From Daedaleopsis sinensis (Eukaryota > Basidiomycota > Agaricomycetes > Polyporales > Polyporaceae), in contig CM066306.1 of assembly GCA_033807695.1 (NCBI GenBank), forward strand, positions 3,720,001 to 3,784,000: 64,000 nt of DNA. Reading direction: 5' to 3'. The notes under the pieces were generated by a model, which made no database searches, was not told where the DNA came from, and was given only the letters and a program-made list of their open reading frames with translations. The position numbers were made by a program, and so were the translations under genes. Positions 23,559 through 35,691 of this stretch are shown here, one piece after another. How positions within the stretch are numbered: the stretch's first letter is position 1; every line of letters begins with the position of its first letter.

Positions 23559-23875
23559 TACACATGGGCTTGCAAGATGCCCGGTTTCTAAACCGGTCAG
23601 ACTTGCAAGCCCCAGGAACAGTGATGCAGATCAGTGCGCCCGTCGCGCGCTCTGATGCTCATATCAGCGCGTGCGCAACGGGCCCACTAACGAGCAATAG
23701 CCGAGCCATCGCTGATGGGGCTGCCCGCCGCCTCTGCTCGCCTCTGCCCGAGTTGCGAAGAGGGAGAGCAGCAGTAGGGGGCAGACAGAGTCAGTGACAT
23801 TGATGGGGAGCATGAGGAGAGGCGGGTAGAGGCAACGGGCAGCGGGGAGGCGGGAATACCAACGGCGGGAACATT

Positions 23876-24339
23876 AGGGGTGCTCAATTTTGGTCGGTCG
23901 TCGCTGGTCGGTCGCTGCTGGTCGTCGGCTACAAGCTGATGAAAGATGCGACCCTTTGCCGATGTCAAACGATTTCTTGAGCGCCTCTGGCATTAACAGG
24001 AGATGTCGCCCGCATTTGGTAGCTGAAAGCTTAGGTAACATTGGTGGGATAACTATCCAAGCTGTTTGCGACCTCCAAACGGCCGCAGAAATTCGTGGTC
24101 GCGATAAAGCATGTCAACAGACACGTCGCGTGGGTTTCTGTGAGCTGAGGGAAGGGTTTGAGGGGCTCAGCATATGTGCTTCAACCAAGCAGTGTCCTGG
24201 AGCTGTAGGGTTTAGTTAGGGTTACGCCTGCGAATTACTGCTCGACTTGTTGGTGGCTCCTCGCATCAGCGTTTGGCTCCACCTAGCCGACGACCAGCAG
24301 CGACCGACCAGCGACGACCGACCAAAATTGAGCACCCCT
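23876..24339. mobile_element. Nested MITE 1 (464 bp) with about 58-bp terminal inverted repeats
   Basis: Ends AGGGGTGCTCAATTTTGG... and the reverse complement at 24339. The repeat continues through a GGTCGGTCGTCGCTGGTCGG tract. It is flanked on both sides by ATT (23873-23875 and 24340-24342), a likely 3-bp target duplication; a TA duplication one base inward is an alternative reading. It sits inside the foldback element's central region. No coding capacity. Confidence 0.85.
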
Positions 24340-24624
24340 ATTAATGGCGGGGAGAACGGGCGCGTTTTCAACGCCCGACGCCCGCATCAACGCCCGCCAC
24401 CTGAATCCCCGCCCGCCACCTGCCGCCTGCCGCCCATCGCTTCCATCCTGTTCCCGCCGCCGCCTATACTCGATTGATGATTGGGAAGAGTTGCGGGGGT
24501 AGGCCGTGCGTCAGAGGTGCATCATGAGCGAGTAGAGGAGGCGGGCAGAGGTCGCGGACGGAGGCGGCGGGCGCAGCCTGCGCGGCGGCGGGGGGAAGCG
24601 ATGGGCGCTGACGGGGATGGCATT

Positions 24625-24971
24625 AGCTGCCCTCAATTGTAAACTCACCTTAAATCGGGAGGAAATCTCTCGAGTGATGGTGATGGGCGCGCGACAGCCG
24701 ACTGACAGCCGGACGCGAAGGACAGCGACCGTTCGACTTGCAAACATCCATCCCTCCCAGTCAGCTCCTTCGGGAGTCTTTTCAACTGGATAATACACAT
24801 CTCGACGTCGTTGCCGTTCGAACGAGACGCTACATGGCTAGTGCGGTGAAGAAACATAGGCATGTTTGAGTTTTCTCAAGAGCGTCTCGAGTTCGGCTGT
24901 CACCACCGCCCATCACCATCACTCGAGAGATTTCCTCCCGATTTAAGGTGAGTTTACAATTGAGGGCAGCT
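24625..24971. mobile_element. Nested MITE 2 (347 bp) with about 64-bp near-perfect inverted repeats
   Basis: Ends AGCTGCCCTCAATTGTAAAC... with the exact reverse complement finishing at 24971. The repeat reaches inward past GAGTGATGGTGATGGGCG. It is flanked by ATT at 24622-24624 and 24972-24974, the same flank as MITE 1, and shares the end pattern AG-N6-TCAATT, so both were probably moved by related machinery. No coding capacity. Confidence 0.87.
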
Positions 24972-25192
24972 ATTGATGCCGGCAGCCGTAGGGATTGATG
25001 AACTTCATCGATGCGACGGTTCTCCCCGCCGTTGGTGTTCCCGCCTCCACCTCTGCCCGCTACCTCTACCCGCTGCCTCTCCCTCACCCAATCCCTCCCA
25101 GTCCAATAACCACACACAGAGCAGTGACAGGCGGAGGCGGCGGGCAGAGGCATCGGGCAGACTCGTTGGTAGGAAGTCGGCTATTGCTCAAT

Positions 25193-25244
25193 AGTGCGCC
25201 CGTCGCGCGCGCTGATGAGCATCAGCGCGCGCGACGGGCGCACT
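25193..25244. repeat. 52-bp perfect palindrome (25-bp stem, 2-nt loop)
   Basis: Arms begin AGTGCGCCCGTCGCGCGC and meet at GATG-AG-CATC. The other end of the foldback element carries a degraded version at about 23635-23690. It is GC-rich and would extrude as a very stable cruciform. Confidence 0.9.
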
Positions 25245-25318
25245 GATCTGAATCAGTGTGCCTGGGGCTTGCAAGTCCGAGCGGTTTAGAAACCGGGGAA
25301 CTTGCAAGCCCATGTGTA

Positions 25319-26476
25319 GACGGCTCGCGGATACTAGTAGTGAGCAGGATATATGGTACAACTTCAATCGAAGGGTATATCTGGCGCTAAATGGTGCTTA
25401 CACTCAAATCTGGGCGTTGCTGCGTGGAGTGACTTTTCCAACAACAGCCATCATCAAGCTCGACTTGAGGCAGTGGGATGCCCACGGAGAACCCCTGCCC
25501 AAGACATCTGAAGCACGGGAACACGCTCTCATACACGCCCTCAAAGTGTATCCCCGCGACTCCCGGCGGGATCCAATCGAATTTCTCTCCATTGCCTCTC
25601 GCATATCTGTCGAGTTCGCCCCCACGGACACAACATTCCGAGCCCAAGAAAACCCGCAGGGAGGTGGCTTCTTGAAGTGTATCCTACCCACCAAGACTCG
25701 CGCATGCTCGGATGACCCTAGGTCGAAGTTCCACCGAGTTATACTTGACGACTGGTTCAAGCTCATCTACCCACCTGCCGAATACAACAACAGCATCTCG
25801 CATCTCGCATTTCACGCCGACTTCGCATTGCTGTCTGCAGCAACGATGAAAAGGATCCTTTCGTGGCAGGATGGCATGAGTGTGTGCAACCTGAAGGAGA
25901 TCGTACTGAGGAACACCGGTGAGTGTCCTCGAAATTCGTACCCCGTTTCGTCGCTCACTGACAGTCACGGTCGATCCTTTCGCCGTAACTCAAGGCGACC
26001 CATACGAGCCGTTACTAACGCAAACCCTCCAAGCACTATTCCACGACGTCGTTCCGAAAGCCCGCCAAATCGTGCGCCTGAAGTTGTATGGGATGCCCCG
26101 CCCGGACGTCGACCACTTCGTGGGTTACCTGTTAAGCGCTTCAAGCTTAGTACCTCCCAATCGGTCTCGCGAATCGGAGGGGCCCACTGATATAAGTATA
26201 ACTGTCCACTTCATGCATGTCATGCCCGTAACCCGGCCGGAATCGCGGCGGCGAGGCGCTAGCCGAAAGGGCTGGTTCCGAGGGCATGGCCACCGTGACG
26301 AGCGCACTAAGTATTGGGATCGCGTATTCAAATCCATCTCCGAAATCGATGGGCGATGGACGAGAATGGGCCACTGGGGGCTTTCACGTTGGTTGAACGG
26401 TCCAAATGACACAAGAATATCAGTTGTCGAGGATCCACGCGTCGACCGTAAAGCGAGCGAAGGATTTCCGGAGTAA
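25319..26476 (+). pseudogene. Unrecognised protein gene, 5' truncated by the foldback element
   Basis: An open frame crosses the element edge and reads IWYNFNRRVYLALNGAY, then TTAIIKLDLRQWDAHG, FHRVILDDWFKLIYPP and MKRILSWQDGM. A GT-AG intron at about 25918-25966 joins in frame to VTVDPFAVTQGDPYEPLL, LFHDVVPKARQIVRLKLYG and a Gly/Arg-rich stretch ending KASEGFPE at 26476. About 370 residues are intact. No ATG lies in frame near the start and the frame begins inside the transposon arm, so the original N-terminus was lost or separated. Alternating Leu-rich and polar segments resemble F-box-type mushroom proteins, but no F-box is visible and I do not assign a family. It may still be transcribed from a start inside the element. 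Confidence 0.5.
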
Positions 26477-26587
26477 GTTGCATGTGTCGGAGCCAGTACG
26501 GACTGGCTTGATGAATATGTACTATATAGTATCGTCCGCGTGTACCTCGCATTGCGTTTTGGCCCCGTCCTTGCCGACGGTAAGGCA

Positions 26588-27581
26588 TTAGAGCCTCGAT
26601 ACGACAACGTCTCGCCATTCGACGACGGCGGAGTCGTCGACCCCGTTCTTATTGAGAAGCTTGAGAATGGTCTGGGAGACGTTGTGTGCAGTGTCGGGAG
26701 AGGCAGAGCCGGGCGGGACGCCGACCCAGACGACGGCGGGGCCGAGGCTACCCCCATCCGTCTTCCCGTCCAGGTTGTGGACGAAGCCGTTCGGGCCGTG
26801 CGTGTAGAAGCGCGCGGCATCGAGGGCAGAATAGTAGGAGACGGCAGCCTTCACGATGTCGCGAATCGGATCAAGGACAGTAGGCCAGAGCTTGCCGAGT
26901 GCGGTGTCGTCGGCGCCGTAGACAGACTTGACCACGGGCTTAGCGTACTTGTCGGTGGGCCCGTGGAACGGTCTGGTGAGGTAGTCGGAACGATATAGGA
27001 GCTCTGGGCACTCGCCCTCGCCAGCGATGCCGTTGTAGTAACAGAGGCGTTCGTAGTCGGTGGGGGCGTGCTCGGACACGACAGTCGCCTCGCTGCCGAC
27101 GGTGAAGGCTAAAAAGGTCGATTCGCTCAGGGTGGGAGAAGTCGGCGACACAGGAGCCTTATCGATGCCCAGGGCAGCAACGCACTGAAGAGCCCACTTG
27201 TTCGGTTCTGGACGGAAGGTGGTTAGTCCAAAATGGGCGTGGAGGATCGAAAAACGACTCGCTTATTAGGTCCGGACGCTTCTTCATGAGATCAAGAGCG
27301 GTCTTGGCCAACTTGGGCGCGCCTATAGGGAGTATAGTCAGTACGACATGGATGCTGTAATTGGTAGACGGCGAGGAGGAAGAGCGAGCAGACGAGGGCG
27401 AGCGAACAAGTCAACCCTCTCGGAACGACGAGCTGGCGACTCGCCTTTGTCCAGGACTCCAATCTTCTTCAGTTCATCGTCTGAGTAGGGGAAAGCTGCG
27501 ACAGGTCAGCGTCGAATCGACAAAGAATAAGGGATGGGACGTACCAGTAGGATCCTTAGCAATATTCGTATCAGAAGCCAT
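26588..27581 (-). CDS. Basidiomycete-specific protein, N-terminal module of a larger family
   Basis: Starts at the ATG at 27581 (MASDTNIAKDPT). Exons: AFPYSDDELKKIGVLDKG, GAPKLAKTALDLMKK, PNKWALQCVAALGIDKAP, then a long last exon with CPELLYRSDYLTRPFHGPT, ALGKLWPTVLDPIRDIVK, ARFYTHGPNG, SLGPAVVWVGVPPGSASPDT, AHNVSQTILKLLNKNGVDD and VVEWRDVVVSRL, followed directly by a stop. I recall larger mushroom proteins with the same blocks that continue past VVEWRE-AV into a second domain with a conserved NCHVLR motif. Here the reading stops after the first module, so the gene is either a short paralogue or 3' truncated. About 240 residues; function unknown. One intron seems to use a GC donor (27443-27444). 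The tail-to-tail pseudogene on the other strand ends 112 bp away. Confidence 0.6.
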
Positions 27582-29749
27582 TGCACTAGATGTGGTTCGC
27601 AGAAGTCTGTGATCGCAGAGTTGGGCTGGGGGATGTGACTAGCGTTACACAACGTGAGGAGGAAGCCTGTCACGGTGGCATGCATTGTGGCAGAGCTTGT
27701 CAGTGTTTCACCATCTCATTCACCCCAAAATGCAAGCCTGATTGACAGTGGAGGTCCTTCCAAAGCTTTCCCTCGGTCAGAATAAGTTCCGATTCTGTCT
27801 TAGAATCGGTATTCTACTAGCAATGGACCGAACGCCACAATGTGTACGCTCCAATCAGATATGTGCGCCTCTTTCCCTCCCTGCAGGAAGATTACGGGAA
27901 TGCTCGCGTGAACCCGGGGAACGGCCCGCATTCGGGCCGCTACCCTCCAGTCTTTCCGTCGCCTCTCTGATTGGTCCGTACACACCCCTCCTGGCGCTCG
28001 TGGCCGTGACACTAGGCCGTTGTACCTGCATCTAATGGGCTTCATTTACCGGGATCTGAAGTAGTGGTCTATCACCGTCTGGGCTTGTACTGCGGGTTTT
28101 GCTCCCGCGAATGACTTTGTTCTTCTGCGTGTACCGTCCTTGCGCAACTGTCCTTCGCTCGCCAGCGCGCCACTGGCATCTTTGAATGGACCTGAGATTT
28201 GCTCTGGGCACTGTGTCTCGCTCGCAAGACAGTTTCACGGGGAAAACACCGACATATGCGTGTGTAGTACTCTATCATACCAGAGCTTACATTTGGCACT
28301 ATATTGTTTCTTGTCCCCCGTATATACCGACCTCGAACGGCAGGCGCGTTGAGGGCGGGCCTTGCGCCCGGCCGATGCGCGCCATAAATTTACTTACGTG
28401 ACTTCCAAGTTCAAGTTCCTCTTAGCTACTTCTATTGCAGCAGACTTATGATATTAGTTTGTTTGACAACTTGATGCTTCTTGCTGCATAATTACCTTCT
28501 CATTCCTAGCACTCCCCTCCAGAATCGGACCTAGCGGGCGCAGCTCCGCGCTCAGCAAACAAGTACTATGCTATAAACCACTCCAACTGATACCGTATCA
28601 CAGCGCCAGTGAGCGGGCCGAGGGAAGTGATGTTACCCAGTGTGACATTGGGATCACACGCCATCACGGGCCGATGGCCTAAACGCCCGTTCCTGCTACC
28701 GATCGCCGCAACAGCGGCGCTGCCCCTTTCGTTTCTGAGAACCCGTACAATTCTGCGTACTTGTCAGAGCACAGGTTGAAAACGTTGAAAGCGGAACCTG
28801 ATGTATGTATATAGTTCCATGTAATTCAACTACAAGCAGCGATGACAACGTCCAATGGCGTTTCATTTCTTAAAATTCTTTCTGCCTGCATATCGAGAAC
28901 ACTCAAAGAATCTGAAGAGGCGGGCACAAGTTGCTACTACGACTTGCACCGTTGTGCAAGCACCGATCGCGACTTTTCATTCGCACACATTCAGGGCTCG
29001 CCTGCCATGCAACGAGTCAACTGCAATCTATATGGACACAAGTAGTACGCTGTACAATAAACTACGACGTCTCTAACGCAAAAACGAACCAGAAGGAAGG
29101 GGAAGGAGGATTAGAATTATCAACAGCAGTTCAAGTTCCGAGTATACGTGCGAAGCGTCTGATCGTGATGTACATGTAGCTTATAAGAGCAGCGCATGCA
29201 CGCACGCGCATCTGGAGTCTGCGCCACCTCGAGCGGACGCATACCGCCCGCGCCACAGCTGGTGCGAGAGAGAGAGAGAGGGATGTAGAGTATATGCAGG
29301 CTATGTATACGTATGGATGGACGAGTATGAGCAGACGGGTATGGACTACATGTACGGTGGTGCGGCTGATATACAGTGGACTCTCGGGGAGGGCGAGCGA
29401 GACGAAACGGACACGGATGCGGACATGGACACGGATACGGACACGGACACGGATATGGACAGCGAGGAGCGAGGAGCGGGGGAGAGCACGCAGAGCAAGG
29501 GAGCATGTCCGTCGAGGCCATGCGGCGGCAGCGGCCGCGACTAGACGTGCAGCATTAGGCATGAGTCGGCGTAGAGAGTGGTGGATGGACTCTGAGGGTC
29601 CGGAAAGGGAGAGGGAGAGGGAGAGAAGCGAGCGGGGTCGTCGCCGGGACTCGCCCGGCGCACCGCTGGATATTATGCCGAGCCCGAGAGTATATGTACT
29701 TCAGCGGAACGGAAGGCGGTCGACGGCAAGACTACAGCACGTCCGAAGC
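27582..29749. other. Long gene-poor stretch with simple repeats
   Basis: No gene supported over 2.1 kb. Short frames have no coding character or splice partners. Simple sequence lies at 29267-29281 (GA repeat), 29405-29470 (GGACAC-type repeat) and 29595-29640 (GGGAGA repeat). The part next to 27581 is presumably the promoter of the neighbouring minus-strand gene. Confidence 0.5.
29405..29470 (+). repeat. GGACAC/GGATAC-type minisatellite
   Basis: A degenerate 6-bp unit (GACACG, GATACG, GACATG variants) repeats about ten times. Read on the plus strand it gives alternating Asp-Thr; on the minus strand Pro-Cys-Pro-Tyr. Both frames look like products of the repeat, not proteins. Confidence 0.8.
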
Positions 29750-30825
29750 CTAGTTGACCGCCTGCTGCTGCTGGGGCCGCGCCCAGTCGAACGCGACGCC
29801 GTCGACGGGGCTCGGGTAGTCGACCTGCATCTCGTTCTCGGCACCTTTTGCAGCGCCGAGGAGCCCTTGGCCGCCCCCGTGGCAGAGCGCGGCCGCGAAC
29901 GCGTCCTCGTCCTCGACGATGCACAGCGGGGACGCGCCCGCGACGGAGAACGGCGCGGCCGTGAGGCCGTAGTTGTCGAACGTCTGTGTGCGCCGGGCGA
30001 GCGGGCGGCGCTGCGGGGTGAGCGGGGTCGTCGGGCTCTGGGAGGGGTGCGGCGAGGTGGGCGAGAGGCTGAGGCCCGGGGTGGGCAGCGCGGGGAGCGG
30101 TGCGCTTGGGGGCGGGAGCGCGGGAATGGAAGGCACGGAGCGGCGGATCCCGCGGCGTGGTCTGGGCGCGCGAGAGAGGATGGGAAGCGGTCGTGAGACA
30201 GATCGTGCAGGCGTGCAAGCGAGCATGATGCGTGATGCATGAGGAACGGACATGGATCGGTTCGGCGTGTCAGTGCCGCGTCGGGACATGGGGGAAGGGC
30301 GTGCTGCACTTACCGTAGGACGGTACCGAGGCTGCCGCTGCGGAGCCTGCCAACGATGCCTGTGGGTTTGGGGCTGGGCCTGGCTGTGGGCGAGCCCGAG
30401 GGGTCGACGAAGGTCGCGATGCCAGATGCGGTAGAGAGGATGCTCGCGTCGCTGCCTGAGCGAGAGCGGAGACTGCGCTGGGCGGAGGCAGCTGCCTGAC
30501 GCACCGGTGCGGAAGTCTTCATGGCCGCAAGGGGCGAACCAGCCCCTGCGAGAGAGGACCGCCGTCTGCGGAGACGGGGTCGGGAGTCGTCTGACGGGGC
30601 CACAGAGATGCTGGGAAGTACCTGGGAGTCGTCGCCCACATTAGGGTAGTCGCTGTCTCTGTTATGGAGAGTGGCGGGGGCTGTTGGGGTGGTCTCGTCC
30701 GGAAGACTCGATGAGGCCGCACGGGGCGTGGTCGGGGAGGACGGCCGGGGTGTGGTTGAACGGGGATTCAGGGCCTGAGGAGCGAGGAGACCAGAAGAGA
30801 AGAAGGTCGAGTAAAAGGTGGCCAT
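29750..30825 (-). CDS. Ser/Pro-rich protein of unknown function
   Basis: Two exons: ATG 30825 (MATFYSTFFSSGLLAPQAL) to about 30314, then a GTAAGT...CAG intron of roughly 155 bp, then from about 30160 to the stop at 29750. About 305 residues. The protein is dominated by Ser, Pro, Thr and Arg, with RRRRSSLAGAGSPLAA (a likely basophilic kinase site), RRGIRRSVPSIPALPPP, and a C-terminal part with some order (TFDNYGLTAAPFSVAGASPL, CIVEDEDAFAAALCHGG) ending in poly-Gln before AVN. The acidic EDEDAFAAAL segment near a repeated basic phosphosite resembles fungal regulatory or adaptor proteins, but I cannot name a family. Confidence 0.6.
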
Positions 30826-31820
30826 GTTTGGGAGGTGGGTGTGCTTGTATGTCGCGCACAGAGGATGGGTATGTATATGCGGCGTGAAGTGGAGCGTAAT
30901 GATTTCGTTGGAGCTAAGTCTCTGGTGTGCGCCAAGGTCGAGCTCCGTTTATTCAACAGTCTATAAGGCAGGAGAGAATGGACAAGCAGGCGAGCGGGGG
31001 GAAGAAGAGCACGGATGGTTTTATAGGGCTATGTAGCAGAGGCTGGAGCTGGGCTGGAGGAGGGGGAGGTTCTGGGGGAGGCTGAAGGCAACCGGAAACG
31101 AACGGATAATGGCTGGCAGAGACGCCCGTTGCCAAACAACGCGTACACAAGCTCCGGCGTCTCCACTCCCCGTTGCCTTCGATATGTCTCCATCGAGCTC
31201 AAGTCCCTCGTTTCCTCGACTCCCTTCGCCCACATTGTCTCCCTTTAACCTTACCTACTCGACGCGATTCTCGCCAATGGCTACCGCTGCTTCGGGATCC
31301 AGATCCATTGACCGCTTACTAGCTGGGAAGGACTTCATAAAGCTGTAGCTGGCTGTTTCCTCGCGGGCGGTGCAACAGGAAGTGCTTCCTTTGAGGACAA
31401 ACAAAGCACAGCGACATGCAGCTAGTCAATGTATCACGCTATACATGCGATGTCCTGTGTATCACGGACTCTCTAGGGCTCACTGCATGCAATCATCTCG
31501 GACACTCGCGACGTGCACGGCTGCTCGGAACTATTGGGACACGTATAATCGCACACCGCTCAGTTTGGCAGAATGACCGCCGCTTCTACGGCGGAGTCTG
31601 GATGCTGCAAAGTGGGGCAGCTTTCCGCTCAAACGTCGTGAGCCAGAGGGCATGATGTCATACGTAGTCTGACAGCCAGACTACGTATACAACCCCAGTC
31701 GAGCTCCTCTCCTAGCGCCTGCGCACGCGCATATATACCCTCTCAATCGATGCATCCTCCTCACTGTTCTGCCCTCACCTCACCTCTTCATACACACCCA
31801 GTCACCCCCAGCTTTACACC
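30826..31820. other. Divergent intergenic region, about 1 kb
   Basis: Between the Ser/Pro-rich gene and the Bli-3-like gene. A plus-strand frame at 31109-31348 is Ser/Pro-rich but lacks splice partners and is not called. A TATA-type ATATATAC at 31731-31738 lies about 85 bp before the Bli-3-like start. Confidence 0.4.
31731..31738 (+). promoter_or_regulatory. TATA-like box of the Bli-3-like gene
   Basis: GCATATATACCC about 85 bp upstream of the ATG at 31821, followed by a pyrimidine-rich leader (CCTCCTCACTG...), a common layout for highly expressed basidiomycete genes. Confidence 0.5.
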
Positions 31821-32627
31821 ATGTCGTACAACAAGGAACTCGACCCCTACTCCGCCAAGGCTCAGAACGACAACCTCAGCCCGCAGGAGAAGATCGAAGG
31901 CCTCCACGCGATCGTCAAGAACGTCAAGACCGGTATGCTCACTACGCGCTCTTCTGCCGGCGAACTCCACTCTCGCGCAATGGCCCCCGCTGGACGTAGG
32001 TCCACCCCCTTTGCTCACCGAGATCCCTCAAACTGACGGAACTCTCGACGCATATAGCCGTGTCACCTAGTCAGGTGACACTCGTCTTCATCGCGAACCG
32101 CGCCTCGCACAAACTCGACGAGATCGAGAACGACTCGCACGTGAACGTCTCCTTCTACGACGAGTCCAACACCAACTGGGCGTCCTACTCGGGCGTCGCC
32201 AAGGTCTCGCAGGACAAGGAGCAGATCGCGAAGTACTGGAGCTCCGCGTGAGTCCCCTTCTCCCTTCTCTCGATGGAACCAGACCCGCGCGCAGGCTGAC
32301 ACTGCCCGGCCGCAGGACTTCTGCGTGGTTCGGCGACCTCGGCGACGGGATCCACAAGGGCGACAAGAATGACCCGCGCGTCGCGCTCATCGAGGTCGTG
32401 CCGAACGAGATCCGCTACTGGATGGCCACGCGCGGTGCGGTCGGACGTGCGGTGGACGTCGCGGTCAGCGCAGTCTCGGGCAAGACCGCTGCGCCCGGCG
32501 AATTGCGGACGATCACGAAGGATGAGGTGCGTGTATGCGCAGGATCACGTCGTTTGGGCTTCGTAGCTGACAGCCGTGGCTCGTTGCGCGCTAGATATCA
32601 CTGGTTCATGGCTTGATGACGAAGTAA
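31821..32627 (+). CDS. Bli-3-like flavin split-barrel protein (pyridoxamine 5'-phosphate oxidase-like)
   Basis: Four exons join to about 200 residues: MSYNKELDPYSAKAQNDN with GLHAIVKNVKTGMLTTR and LHSRAMAPAG; then VTLVFIANRASHKLDEIEND with NVSFYDESNTNWASYSGVAK; then TSAWFGDLGDGIHKGDKNDP with ALIEVVPNEIRYW; and a short last exon ISLVHGLMTK. This is the whole general-stress-protein-26 / Bli-3 domain (Pfam Pyrid_ox_like), a split beta-barrel that binds FMN or a related cofactor. In Neurospora, Bli-3 is blue-light inducible; the enzymatic role is unsettled. Introns: about 31999-32057, 32249-32313 and 32527-32594. The compact layout and TATA-like box suggest strong, regulated expression. An FMN-dependent OYE gene follows 480 bp downstream on the same strand. 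Confidence 0.9.
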
Positions 32628-33110
32628 AGGTTGAAAGGATAGCTTGTTTGGATCTGTACGCACGAATCAATTGCAATGTACGATAGGTTCATTTTGATGC
32701 ATTTTGCCCGTTACCGGGTGAACACCCTGCCACCGAGACATTCTGGAACTTAAGAAAGGGCGAGGCAGGCCTTTCCGTCGTCTGTACAGTCGACTTTTTG
32801 CAAGCTATGTATATGTGAGTCCTCCCTATTACCGCACCTGACCGAATGATTCACTCTTGTGCAGCCGGGTCATCGCAGCCGACGTGAGAAGCTCAGTGGG
32901 ACTGCTGCGCGAGAGCGCTCCGACTCCAGCTCGAGTTGAGCCGCGCGTTTGCGCCTACATATATGCAATGCCCATCGAAGACATTAATCCCACAAACGCC
33001 TCTTACCCCATTTCTCCTAGGTGCAGTCACCTCCAAGCTCCCCCAATCTCGACCGCGACCGCGACGACCAGCACACGCACACAACGCACACAACTTCCAA
33101 GTCCAACACC
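32628..33110 (+). other. Intergenic promoter region of OYE gene 1
   Basis: No gene seen. The ACATATATGC at 32956-32965 is a weak TATA-like candidate, 150 bp before the ATG. The leader before the ATG is C/A-rich with repeated CACAC and CAAC. Confidence 0.4.
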
Positions 33111-34813
<1,703 letters not shown>

Positions 34814-35691
34814 GCGTGGAGGACAAGTTAGACTCGTGCAAGACTAGAATGTGAAGTCCTGCGGCATAGGTTAATGACTGTCGAGAGAGAATATTGAGAC
34901 GATATCTGGAGTTGGAGGACGCGACAGGCGACGCGACGCGGTGTGACATAACGCGCCAGTCACACTAGGTTTCGCCCGACGCCAAGTGCAGGGTTAGCGC
35001 TCGGCGCGTACCTCTGATTCTGACTGTCTGAGTGTTTTCCTCGAGCTCCTCTTTCTCCGCCTCTTCCTGCTCGGATCCGCTTCGCAAGCTACAATTGAGG
35101 CACACAGTATAACAGGAGACGGTCAAGGCTGGCGCCTTGATTGAGTACAGTATCAAGTGAGTACGGCGAATACACTAGTGATTCCGAAACTTCACTTCGG
35201 CCTGCCATCAGGTATTGAAACTTGCTCAATCGTCCAGGCCTATGTATACCCTGCAGACCGCGAATCCATCAGCGAAGTTCGTTGGATCTACTTACAGTAT
35301 CATTAGCTGGCTTTGACACTATAGACTAATCGTCATAGGTTTGTGTTCCTTGATGCGACAACGTGCTCCCCTATGCTCCCTTAGAGTCACCGGTACCCGT
35401 CCTGAACCATGCCAAGCTTCCTATTGAACTACCAGTGGCGTTATAACAACGTCCAAGAGCGCCCCCTAGCGCTCTCTGCTAATCATCAAATCAAGTTTCA
35501 GCAAACCGGATGATAAGCAACGTCGCACACACCCTCCCACCTCCTCCAACTTCTTGGCGTGTTCTTGATGAGCTCTCGCACGAGCTATATCAACGAGTGC
35601 TCGGCACTATACATCAACTGCCGTTCCCCGCCCCTCTCTCTTCATTTTCTGCGTTGAGCGGTTTGCGCCCACCGTCGTTCCTTCACCGACC
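34814..35691. other. Intergenic region, about 880 bp
   Basis: Nothing recognisable beyond the presumed OYE 3' end and the 5'-nucleotidase promoter. A pyrimidine-rich stretch (CCTCCCACCTCCTCC) lies at 35521-35545. Confidence 0.4.

Larger units (their letters stand above)
23559..25318. mobile_element. Non-autonomous foldback DNA element with long inverted-repeat arms and hairpin ends
   Basis: Both ends start TACACATGGGCTTGCAAG (reverse complement on the right), and similarity continues inward for about 310-350 bp with small gaps, so the two arms can fold on each other. Each tip is itself a nested hairpin: GGGCTTGCAAG pairs with CTTGCAAGCCC (23566-23576 with 23602-23612; 25265-25275 with 25301-25311) around CCGGTTT/AAACCGG. 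Two further inverted-repeat elements are nested inside. No transposase frame is present, and I could not find a convincing target-site duplication. The superfamily is unassigned. Confidence 0.85.

Noticed and set aside
29120..29562. Minus-strand Pro/Cys-rich frames
   Set aside because: Products of the 6-bp repeat at 29405-29470, not a cysteine-rich secreted protein.
29294..30196. 300-residue plus-strand frame overlapping the minisatellite and the Ser/Pro-rich gene
   Set aside because: Arg/Glu/Gly-rich from simple repeats and a reverse-strand gene; no splice partners or motifs.
31109..31348. Small Ser/Pro-rich plus-strand frame before the Bli-3-like gene
   Set aside because: No ATG context, intron or similarity to support it; left as intergenic.
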